A DNA stretch of 37,746 nt from Planctomycetota bacterium (GTDB lineage Bacteria; Planctomycetota; Phycisphaerae; Phycisphaerales; SM1A02): the NCBI GenBank assembly GCA_021414025.1, contig JAIOPG010000003.1, positions 1 through 37,746 of the forward strand, in the 5' to 3' direction. Within the stretch, counting starts at the first letter, position 1. Every line of letters begins with the position of its first letter. Below, one piece after another: positions 22,323 to 31,203 of this stretch. The translations under genes were made by a program, and so were the position numbers. The notes beneath the pieces were generated by a model. It was not told the DNA's origin. It ran no database searches and saw only the letters and a list, made by a program, of their open reading frames with translations.

Positions 22323-22643
22323 ATGAGTCGATGGTGGCTAGTCGTGAACGCGGCCGCCGGCGCGTGGCTCGTGGCGATCGGCGCCTACCAGTTCGGCATC
22401 CTGACGCAGGTCTGGATCAACGATGCGGACAGTTGGCTCCGCCCCGCCAGTTGCTGCATCGCCGCGGTCAGCGCCTTCCTTGCCGCGAAAAATCAAAGTC
22501 CGATCTGGTGCGGCATCCTCGCGGCGCTGGTGGTCCTGCTCAATCCACTGGCGCCGACGCAATGGCCCAGGGGTTGGGAGCGGCCCTTCGACTTGGCCGC
22601 CGGATCTCTGTTGCTGGCCTTCAGCGTGCGCTGGTGGAAATGA
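22323..22643 (+). CDS. small membrane protein, DUF6804-like
   Basis: A 106-residue protein with about four hydrophobic segments: residues 4-24, 38-54, 60-76 and 90-103. The arrangement SWLRPASCCIAAVSAFLAA, then WCGILAALVVLLNPLAPTQW, then a final helix starting at FDLAAG follows the pattern I associate with DUF6804 proteins (Leu-Arg pair, Asn-Pro near the third helix, Trp/Asp before the fourth). Function is unknown. It is the only plus-strand gene between two minus-strand units and starts 59 bases from the divergent aguB start. Its stop is 13 bases before the convergent FG-GAP-like gene. Confidence 0.65.
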   Translation: MSRWWLVVNAAAGAWLVAIGAYQFGILTQVWINDADSWLRPASCCIAAVSAFLAAKNQSPIWCGILAALVVLLNPLAPTQWPRGWERPFDLAAGSLLLAFSVRWWK

Positions 22644-22656
22644 TGCATCGCCCCGG

Positions 22657-24030
22657 CTACTCGCCGGGCTTGGCCGGGGACGTCGGCGCGGCGCCGGCGT
22701 CCAGCTTGTAGAGCAGCGCGCCGCCGGGCTCGATGCCGAGGCGCTCGTTGCGGATGCGACCGACGGCGACCCATGGCCATTGCATCGCGATGGCGGATCC
22801 GAACGAATTGGGAGAGACGAAAACCTTGGGGGCCAGCCGCCACTTCTCCTGCCAGCCGTTCTCGCCCTTCTCAAAGACGTAGGCGCGGCCGTTGGTGTCG
22901 CTGCCCTCCACCGCCGTCGCGTCGCCGACGATGATCCGTCCCTGGTCGATCGCCATCGCGAAGCCATAACCCTTGCCCTTGGTCACGCCGGCGCCGGGTT
23001 GGAGCGCGCCCTCGGATTCCCAATGGCCATTGACGCGGCGCAGCACACTCACGTCGATCTCGTCGTCGCGGTTGTAGGGATTGACCGAGCGCACCGCGAG
23101 CAGGTCGCCCTTCATGGCGATGTTGACGCCGAAACCCTGGTAGGGGCTCAGGCCGAAGTTCTGGATCTCCTGCTCGAGCTTCCAGCCCTCGGGACCCTTG
23201 CGGTAGACGCACACCATCGCCGGCTCCAGGCTGGTGCGCACCTTGTCCGTCGTGAAGGGAAGCAGTCCCATGGGGTTGGCGACCGCCAGCGTGTCGCCGT
23301 CCAGGGCGATCGAGATGCCGAACCACCAGGGCGTGCGCTCGGCGTCGCGCCGGATCGCGCCCTCGGCCTTCCACCCCTCGGGCGTGCGGACGAAGATGAA
23401 GACGCGGGGATTGGTCGAGAAGTCCTCGTCCTTCTGGTTGGGGCGCGAGCTCACCTCGCTCACCGCCAGCAGATTGCCGCTCAGGGCCATCGCGGCGCCG
23501 AAGTTCATCACCTTCTCGTTCGCCGGCGCCTTGATGGAGCCGGACTGCTTCCATGCTTCGCGCCCTTCCGCCGGCGCGTAGGAGATGATCTCGCTTGACT
23601 TGGTCTTGCGCACGATGTTGGTCAGCAGGAACTCGGGGTCGCCCAGGATCCGCTGGATGGCGAACTCCTCCGGCGCCATCGCCTGCACCTGCACCATCTC
23701 GGAGATCGAGGTCCACTTCCCATCCTTGATCGCGAAGGTGAAGATCTGTCCCTCGGCGCCGCCGCGGCGCGACAGCACCGCGCCGCTGATCACCAGCCGG
23801 TCGCCGGCGAAGGCCAGCACGTTGCCGAACGCGGGCGAGACGGTCGGACCCGGCGCCTCGACGACCTGCGTCTCCTTGGTGACCGGAACCGCGGGGCCCT
23901 TGGGCTTCGAGGGCGGACGACGTGGCGTCACGCCATCGCCGGTCTTCGTCGCGGGCGGCACGGCGGCAGCGTCGGGTTTCACCGGCAGCGTCTGGCAGCA
24001 GACGAGCAGGGAGAGAATCAGTGCGGTCAT
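22657..24030 (-). CDS. secreted FG-GAP-like beta-propeller protein
   Basis: A 457-residue exported protein. MTALILSLLVCC is a short signal peptide; the two Cys may allow lipidation but do not match the lipobox well. After a Pro/Lys/Thr linker the chain is built of about 50-residue repeats of the kind FGNVLAFAGDRLVISGAV, FGAAMALSGNLLAVSEV, FGISIALDGDTLAVANP, FGVNIAMKGDLLAVRSV, YGFAMAIDQGRIIVGDA and FGSAIAMQWPWVAVGRI: six or more blades of an FG-GAP-type propeller, without the Ca-binding Asp cluster of integrins. Such proteins are common in planctomycetes and their roles are unknown. An AAGGATT about 11 bases before ATG 24030 supports this start over ATG 24057. Confidence 0.82.
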   Translation of the reverse strand: MTALILSLLVCCQTLPVKPDAAAVPPATKTGDGVTPRRPPSKPKGPAVPVTKETQVVEAPGPTVSPAFGNVLAFAGDRLVISGAVLSRRGGAEGQIFTFAIKDGKWTSISEMVQVQAMAPEEFAIQRILGDPEFLLTNIVRKTKSSEIISYAPAEGREAWKQSGSIKAPANEKVMNFGAAMALSGNLLAVSEVSSRPNQKDEDFSTNPRVFIFVRTPEGWKAEGAIRRDAERTPWWFGISIALDGDTLAVANPMGLLPFTTDKVRTSLEPAMVCVYRKGPEGWKLEQEIQNFGLSPYQGFGVNIAMKGDLLAVRSVNPYNRDDEIDVSVLRRVNGHWESEGALQPGAGVTKGKGYGFAMAIDQGRIIVGDATAVEGSDTNGRAYVFEKGENGWQEKWRLAPKVFVSPNSFGSAIAMQWPWVAVGRIRNERLGIEPGGALLYKLDAGAAPTSPAKPGE

Positions 24031-24102
24031 CGGAGGAATCCTTATGGAAAAGTTCATCAGGCTTTGAAGTTCATGATTCGAAGATCGGCACGGCCGGCAA
24101 AC

Positions 24103-24720
24103 CTACCGCCGCGCCCGCAGCGAGGCCGCCGCGGTGACCACCTCGGCGACCAGCGCCGTGTCCTCGGGCAGATTGTGCTTTCCATAGGCATCGCAGGGCG
24201 GGATGATTCGCACGCCGATGGCGTGGAGTTCGCCCAGGGCCTTGACCAGAATCGAATTGTGCATGGAACCATGCATGGTTGGCGCCACCAGGACCTTCGC
24301 CCGGCCCTGTTCCATCCGCCCGATGGCCGAGGCGAGCGTCGCCCCGACGGCGCCCTCGGCAATGCCGTGGGCCATGCGGCCGATGGTGGCCGCAGTGGCG
24401 GGCGCCACCAGGTAGACGTCGAAGGGTGCGTCATCGGAAAGATGCTCCGAATCCGCCGTGAGTCGCGCGATCACCGGATGCGTGGTGCTCCACGCCAGCG
24501 CCTCCTCGGCCACGAAGCGAAGCGACTCCTCGGTGCAGAACGCGGTCACCGAGGCGCCCTGTCGGCGGAGGGCGCGGGCCAGCATCGGCGTGCGCATCGC
24601 GGCGATTCCGCCCGTCACCAGCAGCGCCACGCGCACGCCGTCCAGCGCGTCGCTCTCCCGGACGATCTCGCGGTCGCCCAAGTCGCTCGGCGTGGGAGGT
24701 GGAAAGTCGAATGATTCCAT
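24103..24720 (-). CDS. HFCD-family flavoprotein, phosphopantothenoylcysteine-decarboxylase-like
   Basis: A 205-residue stand-alone flavoprotein. VALLVTGGIAAMRTPMLARA is the FMN-binding first strand and loop; EHLSDDAPFDVYLVAPATAA places His93 eight residues before Asp, as the catalytic His sits in Dfp/CoaC proteins; VLVAPTMHGSMHNS corresponds to the PxMNxxMW substrate loop in its His variant. In most bacteria this enzyme is fused to the CoaB synthetase; here no CoaB part is present or adjacent. It could be the coenzyme A pathway decarboxylase or another HFCD enzyme acting on a cysteinyl peptide or carrying flavin. It is divergent from the metal ATPase gene, 93 bases away. Confidence 0.78.
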   Translation of the reverse strand: MESFDFPPPTPSDLGDREIVRESDALDGVRVALLVTGGIAAMRTPMLARALRRQGASVTAFCTEESLRFVAEEALAWSTTHPVIARLTADSEHLSDDAPFDVYLVAPATAATIGRMAHGIAEGAVGATLASAIGRMEQGRAKVLVAPTMHGSMHNSILVKALGELHAIGVRIIPPCDAYGKHNLPEDTALVAEVVTAAASLRARR

Positions 24721-24813
24721 CGGGTCATTCTAACGCGGTCGGCGCGGAGTCCGGACGCGCCGCAATTCCCATTCGGCGCCGATGCCGCATCCGTTCGCCG
24801 CTATCTTCGGGCC

Positions 24814-26778
24814 ATGTGCGGCACCCGGCCCTCCCATGACGGTGATCATGCCCAGAGCGCGCCGGACTCCGGCGCCTGGTGGCGCGGCGAGCTGATGGTG
24901 CCGATCGTCGCGGGCCTGTTCCTTCTGCTCGCGTGGATCATGCACCATGAATGGATTCCGTCGAACCGCGCCATCTTCTGGGGCTGCCTTGGCGTGGTCT
25001 ACCTGGTGGCGGGGTGGAACGCCTTTCTCGCCGGGCTTCGGCTGATGCTCAAGGGCCGGCTCGACGTCGATTTTCTCATGGTGGTCGCGGCGCTCGCGGC
25101 GGCCTGGATCGGCGAGGGAGTCGACGGCGGGCTGCTGCTCTTCCTGTTCTCGCTGGGCAACGCGCTGGAGCACTACGCCATGGGCCAGTCGCGCAAGGCG
25201 ATCCGCGCCCTGGGCAAGCTGGCCCCCCGCTTTGCCAAGGTGAAGCGCGGCGATCAGGAAGTCGAGGCGCCCATCGAGGAGCTGGTGGTCGGCGACGTGG
25301 TCGTGGTACGGCCCGGCGAGCGCCTGCCCGCCGACGGAGTCATCCTGGCGGGAAGCGGCAGCATTGATCAAAGCCCGATCACCGGCGAAAGCGTTCCGGT
25401 CGACAAGGATGTGGACGATGAGGTCTTCGCCGGAACCGTCAATGGCGACGGGAGCCTGGAGATCCGAGTCTCGCGTCCGAGCACGGAGTCGACGATGGCG
25501 CGCATGATCCTGCTGGTGGAGGATGCGCAGCATCAGAAGGGGCGCACGCAGCGCGCCGCCGAGGCCTTTACCCGCGTCTATGTTCCCTGCGTCGTGGCGG
25601 GCACCATCGCGGCGATCTTCGTGCCGTCGCAGCTCGGCTGGCTGCCCTTCGACCAATCGCTGCTGCGGGCCATCGCCATGCTGGTCGGCGCCAGTCCCTG
25701 CGCGCTGGCGATCAGCACTCCCGCCGCGGTCCTCTCCGGCGTCGCCCGCGCCGCCCGCTCCGGCGTGCTGATCAAGGGCGGCCTGCACCTCGAGGGGCTG
25801 GCGACCATCCGCGCCATTGCCATGGACAAGACCGGCACGCTGACCAATGGGCGCCCGCAAATCGTGGGCGTGTTCCTGGCCGAGGGCGTCGACGAGCGGC
25901 GGCTTCTGGAGGCGGCCTCCGCGATCGAGCAGCGCAGCGAGCATCCGATCGCCAAGGCCATCGTGCGCGCCGCCGAGGCGAAGCAGATCCGCGTGGCGCC
26001 CGCGGAGAACGTGGCCGCGATCAAGGGCAAGGGCGTCTCCGGAAGCGTCGCCGGCCGCGTGATCCAGGTCGGCTCGGCGCGGCTGATGCTTGAGCAGGGC
26101 GCGGCGCTTCCGGAGGCGATGAAGTCCGAGCTGGCGCGGCACGACACCGAGGGCCACACAGTGGTCGTCCTGAGCCTCGAGGAGAAGGTCCTGGGGTTCA
26201 TCGCGCTGGCCGACCGTCCGCGGGCCGAGGCCGCCGAGGCCATCCGCCTTCTGCACGAGCTGCAGGTGCGACCCATCGTCATGCTCACCGGCGACCGCAA
26301 GGGAGTTGCCCAGGCCATTGCCCGCGACGTGGGCGTGGACGAGGTCGAGGCGGAGCTGCTGCCCGAGGACAAGATCAACCGCGTGAAGGCGCTGCTCGAC
26401 AAGCACCATGCCATTGCCATGGTGGGCGACGGGGTGAACGACGCGCCGGCGCTGGCGATGGCCACGGTCGGCATCGCGATGGGACGCGGCGGCACCGATG
26501 TGGCGCTGGAGGCTGCGGACATCGCCCTGATGGCGGACGACCTGCAGCGCATCCCCTTCGCGATCGCCCTGGCCCGCTTCGCGCGGCGGGTGATCCGCCA
26601 GAACGTGGCGGTCAGCATGGGCATGGTCTTCATCCTGATCCCGCTGGCCCTCAGCGGTGCGATCGGCACCACGCTCGCGGTCATTATGCATGAGGGCAGC
26701 ACGGTCGCTGTCGTCATCAACGGGCTGCGCCTGCTCGCCTTCCGCGAGCCTCGCCACGCGACTCCCAAGTCTCAGTAG
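24814..26778 (+). CDS. P1B-4-type heavy-metal-transporting ATPase
   Basis: A 654-residue pump. It has the phosphorylation motif MDKTGTLTNG, the actuator ITGESVPV, HP motif SEHPIAKA, and hinge MVGDGVNDAPALA. The membrane metal site reads SPCALAIS rather than CPC, and the last helices contain VIMHEGSTVAVVINGLRLL: SPC plus HEGST defines the P1B-4 subgroup (CoaT, CtpD, PfeT/ZosA relatives), which exports Co, Fe(II) or Zn depending on member. No N-terminal metal-binding domain is present; about six membrane helices, as usual for this subgroup. Only a short His/Asp-containing head (HDGDH) precedes TM1. It overlaps the convergent malic enzyme gene by 7 bases. No metal-responsive regulator is adjacent. 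Confidence 0.93.
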   Translation: MCGTRPSHDGDHAQSAPDSGAWWRGELMVPIVAGLFLLLAWIMHHEWIPSNRAIFWGCLGVVYLVAGWNAFLAGLRLMLKGRLDVDFLMVVAALAAAWIGEGVDGGLLLFLFSLGNALEHYAMGQSRKAIRALGKLAPRFAKVKRGDQEVEAPIEELVVGDVVVVRPGERLPADGVILAGSGSIDQSPITGESVPVDKDVDDEVFAGTVNGDGSLEIRVSRPSTESTMARMILLVEDAQHQKGRTQRAAEAFTRVYVPCVVAGTIAAIFVPSQLGWLPFDQSLLRAIAMLVGASPCALAISTPAAVLSGVARAARSGVLIKGGLHLEGLATIRAIAMDKTGTLTNGRPQIVGVFLAEGVDERRLLEAASAIEQRSEHPIAKAIVRAAEAKQIRVAPAENVAAIKGKGVSGSVAGRVIQVGSARLMLEQGAALPEAMKSELARHDTEGHTVVVLSLEEKVLGFIALADRPRAEAAEAIRLLHELQVRPIVMLTGDRKGVAQAIARDVGVDEVEAELLPEDKINRVKALLDKHHAIAMVGDGVNDAPALAMATVGIAMGRGGTDVALEAADIALMADDLQRIPFAIALARFARRVIRQNVAVSMGMVFILIPLALSGAIGTTLAVIMHEGSTVAVVINGLRLLAFREPRHATPKSQ

Positions 26779-28421
26779 TTCGGGTTGTAGATCTTGCTGC
26801 GCACGAAGGCGTCAATGTCCTTCGGCCGCTCGATGCCGGCCAATCCCTGGTCGAAGATCAATGTGGCCACCGCGACGGCTTCCTTCACCAGGGTCGGATG
26901 GATCTCCGCGACCGGCGGATAGATCAGACCGACCTGCAGGTCCTCGTCGGTGACCTGCGCCGCCAGGCTCTCGGCGGCGCGGAGGAACATGTCGTCGGTC
27001 ACGCGCCGCGCCTCGGTCGCATACACGGCGAGCCCGATCGCGGGATAGATGTAGACGTTGTTGCCCTGACCCGGCACGAAGAGCTTTCCCTGGTAGTGGA
27101 AGGGCGGGAAGGGGCTGCCGGCGGCGAAGATCGCCCGCCCCTGCGAGTGCTCGATCGCGTCGCGGGCGGTGCATTCGCTTTTGCTGGTCGGATTGGAATA
27201 GGGAAAGATGATCGGCCGCACGTTGATCCGCGCCATCGCGGCCAGCACCTCCGGAGTGAAGGCGTTGGCGACCGTGCTCACGCCGATCAGGGCCGTGGGC
27301 TTGATCGACTCCACCACGGAAAGCAAGTCGCGCGCCGGCGGGTTGGCATGGGCGTAGCGCCGCTGCTGCTCGCTGATTCCCGGCGTTTCAGAGGTGACGA
27401 GTCCCTTGGAGTTCATCAGGAAGCAGCGCTTCAGGGCCTCCGCCTCGGGCAGCCCCTCGCGCGTCATCTGCAGCACGCAGAGATCCGCAATGCCGATGGC
27501 GGCGCTGCCCGCGCCGTAGAAGAGCAGCCGCTGCTCGCGGACCCGGCTCTTGATGATGCGGCAGGCGCCGAAGAGTCCGGCCACCGCCACCGCGGCCGTG
27601 CCCTGGATGTCGTCGTTGAAGCAGCACACCCGGTTGCGGTGCCGCTGGAGCAGCGGGATGGCGGTCTTGTTGGTGAAGTCCTCGAACTGGATGCAGCAGT
27701 GGGGAAAGACTTCCTGCACCGCGTCCACGAATTCGTCGACGAAGGAGGTGTACTCGTCGCCGGTGATGCGCCGCTGCCGAAGCCCGGGATAGAGCGGGTC
27801 CTCGAGGAAAGTCGCGTTGTTCGTGCCCACGTCCAGCGTCACCGGAAGCGTGACCCAGGGCGGCACGCCGCCGACGCCGGCGTAGAGGGCCAGCTTGCCG
27901 ATCGGAATCCCCATGCCGCAGACCCCCTGGTCGCCAAGCCCGAGGATGCGCTCGCCGTCGGTGACCACGATGAAGCGGACGTCCTTTTCGGGCCAGTTGC
28001 GCAGCACCTCCTTCATCCGTCCCCGGCGCTTCAGGCTGATGTAGAGCCCGCGCGGCCGGCGCATGATGTGGCCGAACTGCTGGCAGGCCTCGCCCACGGT
28101 CGGCGTGTACACGATCGGCATCAGGTCCTCGGGCTCGGCGCGCAGCAGCATGTAGAAAAGTCGCTCGTTCCGGTCCGCCAGCTCGGCGAGATAGACGTAT
28201 TTCTCCAGCGGGGAGGTGCAGTGGCCCAGCTGGGTCTTGACCCGGCGCAGATGGGTTTCACTGGTCTCGATGCCATCCGGAAGCAGCCCGATCAGCCCCC
28301 ACTTCTCGCGCTCGGCCTCGGTGAATGCGGTGGCCTTGGTCAAACGCGGGTCGTGCAGCAGGTCGCTCCCTTGCATCGGGGCGAGTTTAACTTCGTTTGA
28401 AGCCGCAAGCGACGGCGTCAT
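26772..28421 (-). CDS. maeA: NAD-type malic enzyme (oxaloacetate-decarboxylating malate dehydrogenase)
   Basis: Predicted to convert malate to pyruvate and CO2 with NAD(P) reduction. The 549-residue product is of the long, eukaryote-like/E. coli SfcA class. Motifs: MPIVYTPTVGEACQQF (catalytic Tyr), ILGLGDQGVCGMGIPIGKLALY (catalytic Lys), QFEDFTNKTAIPLL and CCFNDDIQGTAAVAVAG (metal-binding acids), FYGAGSAAIGIADL (dinucleotide fold), FPYSNPTSKSECTARDA. ATG 28421 overlaps the upstream lipoprotein stop by four bases (ATGA), suggesting coupling; ATG 28376 (MQGSDLL) is an alternative. Its position behind a lipoprotein, a barrel and a cupredoxin is unexpected for a central-metabolism enzyme. Confidence 0.94.
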   Translation of the reverse strand: MTPSLAASNEVKLAPMQGSDLLHDPRLTKATAFTEAEREKWGLIGLLPDGIETSETHLRRVKTQLGHCTSPLEKYVYLAELADRNERLFYMLLRAEPEDLMPIVYTPTVGEACQQFGHIMRRPRGLYISLKRRGRMKEVLRNWPEKDVRFIVVTDGERILGLGDQGVCGMGIPIGKLALYAGVGGVPPWVTLPVTLDVGTNNATFLEDPLYPGLRQRRITGDEYTSFVDEFVDAVQEVFPHCCIQFEDFTNKTAIPLLQRHRNRVCCFNDDIQGTAAVAVAGLFGACRIIKSRVREQRLLFYGAGSAAIGIADLCVLQMTREGLPEAEALKRCFLMNSKGLVTSETPGISEQQRRYAHANPPARDLLSVVESIKPTALIGVSTVANAFTPEVLAAMARINVRPIIFPYSNPTSKSECTARDAIEHSQGRAIFAAGSPFPPFHYQGKLFVPGQGNNVYIYPAIGLAVYATEARRVTDDMFLRAAESLAAQVTDEDLQVGLIYPPVAEIHPTLVKEAVAVATLIFDQGLAGIERPKDIDAFVRSKIYNPNY

Positions 28422-28810
28422 GGCTTTGGCGCCGCCGCTCCCTGCACCCGCGTCCACGGGTGGTCCATCTGCTTTTCGCGCAGGGTGCAGGAGTCCTTCA
28501 CCTTGCGGGCGATGAGCGTGGCGTCGTCGATCTTGATGTCGTAGGTGCCCGTCTCGTCGACGCACACTTTCGTCTCGGGGCGGTTGCGGAAGGTGGCGAC
28601 CTTTCCGTCGAAGGAATAATCCCCCACCACGGCGCGGGTTTTGGGGATCGCAAAGGTCAGCGTGAAGATGCCCGTTTCCTCGCAGGTCAGGATGGAGTTG
28701 TCGAACTCGCTCTTCCAGGAGCCGACCAGCTTCGGGCTGGAAATTTTTTCGGGTTCGCCCTTGCAGCCCGCCAGCAGGAGCAGCGCCAGGATCGTGGGAA
28801 ATCGCCTCAC
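28418..28810 (-). CDS. small lipoprotein of unknown function
   Basis: A 130-residue protein beginning VRRFPTILALLLLAGCKGEP, with a clear lipobox LLAGC and Lys/Gly after the Cys. The mature part contains LVGSWKSEFDNSILTCEETG and FTLTFAIPKTRAVVGDYSF, short beta strands resembling small lipocalin-like or META-type barrels, without a decisive motif. GTG 28810 is chosen: it starts one base after the stop of the upstream barrel gene and puts the signal peptide right at the N-terminus; the in-frame TTG 28828 would lie inside that gene. Its own stop overlaps the malic enzyme start. Confidence 0.75.
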   Translation of the reverse strand: MRRFPTILALLLLAGCKGEPEKISSPKLVGSWKSEFDNSILTCEETGIFTLTFAIPKTRAVVGDYSFDGKVATFRNRPETKVCVDETGTYDIKIDDATLIARKVKDSCTLREKQMDHPWTRVQGAAAPKP

Positions 28811-28811
28811 C

Positions 28812-30224
28812 CTAGAACTGTATAACAAGTTCGACCGCGAAGAGGTTTTGTCCCTGATGGACCGAGCCCGACTCCTCGGTGTAGCTGTACTGCGTCTTCA
28901 GTTGCACGAAGCGGTCGAGCTTGACACCCAGGCACGCGTCGATGCGCCAGAGGTTGTTGTCCCAGGGGGTGGCGGCGCCGACGACCGGCGTGACCTTGGA
29001 ATAGATCTGCTGGTTCCAGCGGCCCGAAAGCCAGAATTGCGGCATGAATTTCCACTTGCCCTCGACGAAATAGCTGTACGCGTCGATGGCGCCGACGGGC
29101 TTTCCGGCCGGGGCGTCGGGAACGTCATAGCGGCTTTGGGCGAATTCCGCCCAGAGTTCAATGGGCCCGTGCGCGTAGGAGATGTCGCAACCCACCATGG
29201 TCTGCCGGGCCTGCCCGATGGTGGCGCCGGGAGCCGTGGTGGCGGAAAACCTTTTGTACGCGCTCGTGTCGACATAGGAGCCGCTGCTGGCGCTCACGCC
29301 AAGGTTCCACGCCGCGTCGGGGCGCAACCCAATGCGGCCGGTCATGGTTGGATAGTTGAAGCCGCGGTTCCACAAGTCCCATTGCTCGGGCCGACTCGCC
29401 AGCGGCGCATTCTTCATCTCCACGGCCCAGTCGAAGGTCTCGACGGTGCCGTTGAGCTGAAAACCGCTCGCGTAGCTCGGACCCCACACCATGGGGATCC
29501 ATCTCGAGACCGTGTCCGGGATGTTCTTGCGGGCCAGGAACCCGGTCATGGCTGGGGCGATGTTGGGCGGAACGCCGGCTGTGGAGGGCCCGGCGCCATC
29601 CGTGATGGTGGTCTCCCATCCATACATGAGCGGCGCGTTGATCAGGGAGTTCTGCGTTGAAAAGTGCCGGTTGACCCATTGGCCGAACGCCGTCTCGAAT
29701 TTCCCCCCCTTGAAATTGAGGACCGGCGAATCGAAGGGCATGATCTGCACGTAGTACTCCGCTGGCATGGCCTGCACCGAGGTGTCGGCCGGATCGAATC
29801 CCCGGTTCACCAGCCCCAAAAACACAAGCCCGATGTGCTGCGACACATTCATCGTGAACAGGCCGCTCAACGAGGGGGCAAAAAGTTGTCCGCTGGAAGT
29901 CTGGATGAAACCGGGCGGCGGTTGGCTCATCACAAAATAGTCCAGCGTGAGCCACAGGTCGACGTTGAAGCTGATCTGCCCGTCGTCGCTTTGGAAGGAT
30001 TGAAACTCGCGAAGCCTTTCGATGAAGGCGTCCACGGGCTTGCTCGACGGATCCGGGCCATTCGAGATCGACGCCAGCGCGTCCTCGGTCGCCGCCGGGT
30101 CAGCAGTTCGAGCCATGGGCGAACCCGTGTCCGCCGGAGGATCGGCCCGAGCGCCAACGGCAGCGACCGCGCCCAGGAGCACCGCCGCGAGCATGGCCGG
30201 GATCCCCCGAGTGGAGTTCCTCAT
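28812..30224 (-). CDS. outer-membrane beta-barrel protein, porin-like
   Basis: A 470-residue exported protein with a signal peptide ending GARADPP. The mature chain alternates aromatic and small residues in barrel fashion: VDLWLTLDYFVMSQ, HIGLVFLGLVNRG, DWAVEMKNAPLASR, AWNLGVSASSGSYV, IELWAEFAQSRYDV, SYFVEGKWKFMPQFWLSGRW. It ends VELVIQF, with the C-terminal Phe expected for BAM-dependent barrels. FKGGKFETAFGQW resembles the lipid-facing strand of phosphate-selective (OprO/P-like) porins, a family to which I assign it tentatively. Start ATG 30224. It is 45 bases downstream of the cupredoxin gene and one base upstream of the lipoprotein gene. Confidence 0.82.
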   Translation of the reverse strand: MRNSTRGIPAMLAAVLLGAVAAVGARADPPADTGSPMARTADPAATEDALASISNGPDPSSKPVDAFIERLREFQSFQSDDGQISFNVDLWLTLDYFVMSQPPPGFIQTSSGQLFAPSLSGLFTMNVSQHIGLVFLGLVNRGFDPADTSVQAMPAEYYVQIMPFDSPVLNFKGGKFETAFGQWVNRHFSTQNSLINAPLMYGWETTITDGAGPSTAGVPPNIAPAMTGFLARKNIPDTVSRWIPMVWGPSYASGFQLNGTVETFDWAVEMKNAPLASRPEQWDLWNRGFNYPTMTGRIGLRPDAAWNLGVSASSGSYVDTSAYKRFSATTAPGATIGQARQTMVGCDISYAHGPIELWAEFAQSRYDVPDAPAGKPVGAIDAYSYFVEGKWKFMPQFWLSGRWNQQIYSKVTPVVGAATPWDNNLWRIDACLGVKLDRFVQLKTQYSYTEESGSVHQGQNLFAVELVIQF

Positions 30225-30269
30225 GCGGCCTCGTTCGCGATGTTCGCGCCAGGTCGAATCGGCATGCGG

Positions 30270-31118
30270 TCACTCCTTGACCGGCGTGGTCCAATCCACG
30301 GTCACGGTGGCTCCACCCTTGAGCTCCACGGTTTTGTCGAACGAGTCCTTGGGGCTCATCCAGACTCGAAAGGTGTGCGTGCCCTCGGGCAAATTGTGAA
30401 GTTTGAAGTTTCCCCGCTCATCGGTCGTGCAAAAAAAGGGCGAGTCCACCACCACGATGTGGCCGCGCATGTGCTCGTGAATCTCGCAAAACAGGCTCAC
30501 GGTGCCCGGCTTGTCGAAAACCACCGCCTCCATCTCCTCCCCCGCCCGGTAGCGGCCCAGATCAAACCGCCGGGCGTCGGAGTAGCTGAACACCGAGTGG
30601 TACATGGGGTCCTTGTTCGGAAACAGAATCGGTGTTCCGGTCTGCACGGCGAGCACGGCCGGCCGAAATTGAAATCCGCGCTGATCGACGTGAGCGACGG
30701 GAGCCGACTTGGAATCCAACGGTGGAAATGTTCCGAGCATCCACACCACGCTCAGCGGCGGGTCCGCGGGCTCGATGCGAGTCGCGGTGCGAGCGCCATA
30801 GGTTTCCGAGCTGGTCGGCACCGACTTGCGCGGCAGCACCGGCACCTTGCCTTCAAGCATGGCCGTTCCGGATGGCGCACCGGCCGTCTTTGTCGGCGCC
30901 GGGTCGGTCCCCGCGTTTGGTGTCGAGGCCGCGCTTTTGCCCTGCGCCGCAACTTCCTTTTCCTTCGCTTCATCCTTTGGTGATTGTGGTTCAGCTTGCC
31001 GACCGGGTACGGACGGTGGGGCGGTTTGTGTGTCGTTGTCGGTTGCTTTTTCCGCTGCGAATCCAAGGGCCATGCAAAGCCCCAGAATGATTGTTTGCAA
31101 CCACTTATGAATCCCCAT
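30270..31118 (-). CDS. secreted cupredoxin-like protein with C-terminal carboxypeptidase-regulatory-like domain
   Basis: A 282-residue exported protein: signal peptide (about 1-22), a Lys/Pro/Ala/Thr-rich linker to about 85, then a cupredoxin region. Candidate type-1 copper ligands are His174 in PMYHSVFS, Cys211 and His214 in LFCEIHEHMRG, and Met217; GTPILFPNKD and KPGTVSLFC are the usual flanking strands. From about 225 a beta-sandwich follows (CTTDERGNFKLHNLPEGTHT, FRVWMSP), like CarboxypepD_reg/SpaA folds. Similar proteins have been labelled methylamine-utilisation-like, which says little. It is first of a four-gene run with the barrel, lipoprotein and malic enzyme. Electron transfer or copper handling is inferred. 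Confidence 0.85.
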   Translation of the reverse strand: MGIHKWLQTIILGLCMALGFAAEKATDNDTQTAPPSVPGRQAEPQSPKDEAKEKEVAAQGKSAASTPNAGTDPAPTKTAGAPSGTAMLEGKVPVLPRKSVPTSSETYGARTATRIEPADPPLSVVWMLGTFPPLDSKSAPVAHVDQRGFQFRPAVLAVQTGTPILFPNKDPMYHSVFSYSDARRFDLGRYRAGEEMEAVVFDKPGTVSLFCEIHEHMRGHIVVVDSPFFCTTDERGNFKLHNLPEGTHTFRVWMSPKDSFDKTVELKGGATVTVDWTTPVKE

Positions 31119-31203
31119 CGCTGAAGGCTATATCAATTCCCCTCTAAAATCATGGTTTTTGATTCGAGCTTGCTTTTTCGCAAATGAATACGACCTTGTG
31201 GGT

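Noticed and set aside
24730-26757. 675-codon open frame on the minus strand opposite the metal ATPase
   Set aside because: The ATPase on the plus strand has every P-type motif in order; the antisense frame is His/Gln/Arg/Asp-rich and has no domain.
24814-26778. Copper- or cadmium-type P1B ATPase
   Set aside because: The membrane site is SPC, not CPC, and the HEGST motif near the C-terminus assigns it to P1B-4.
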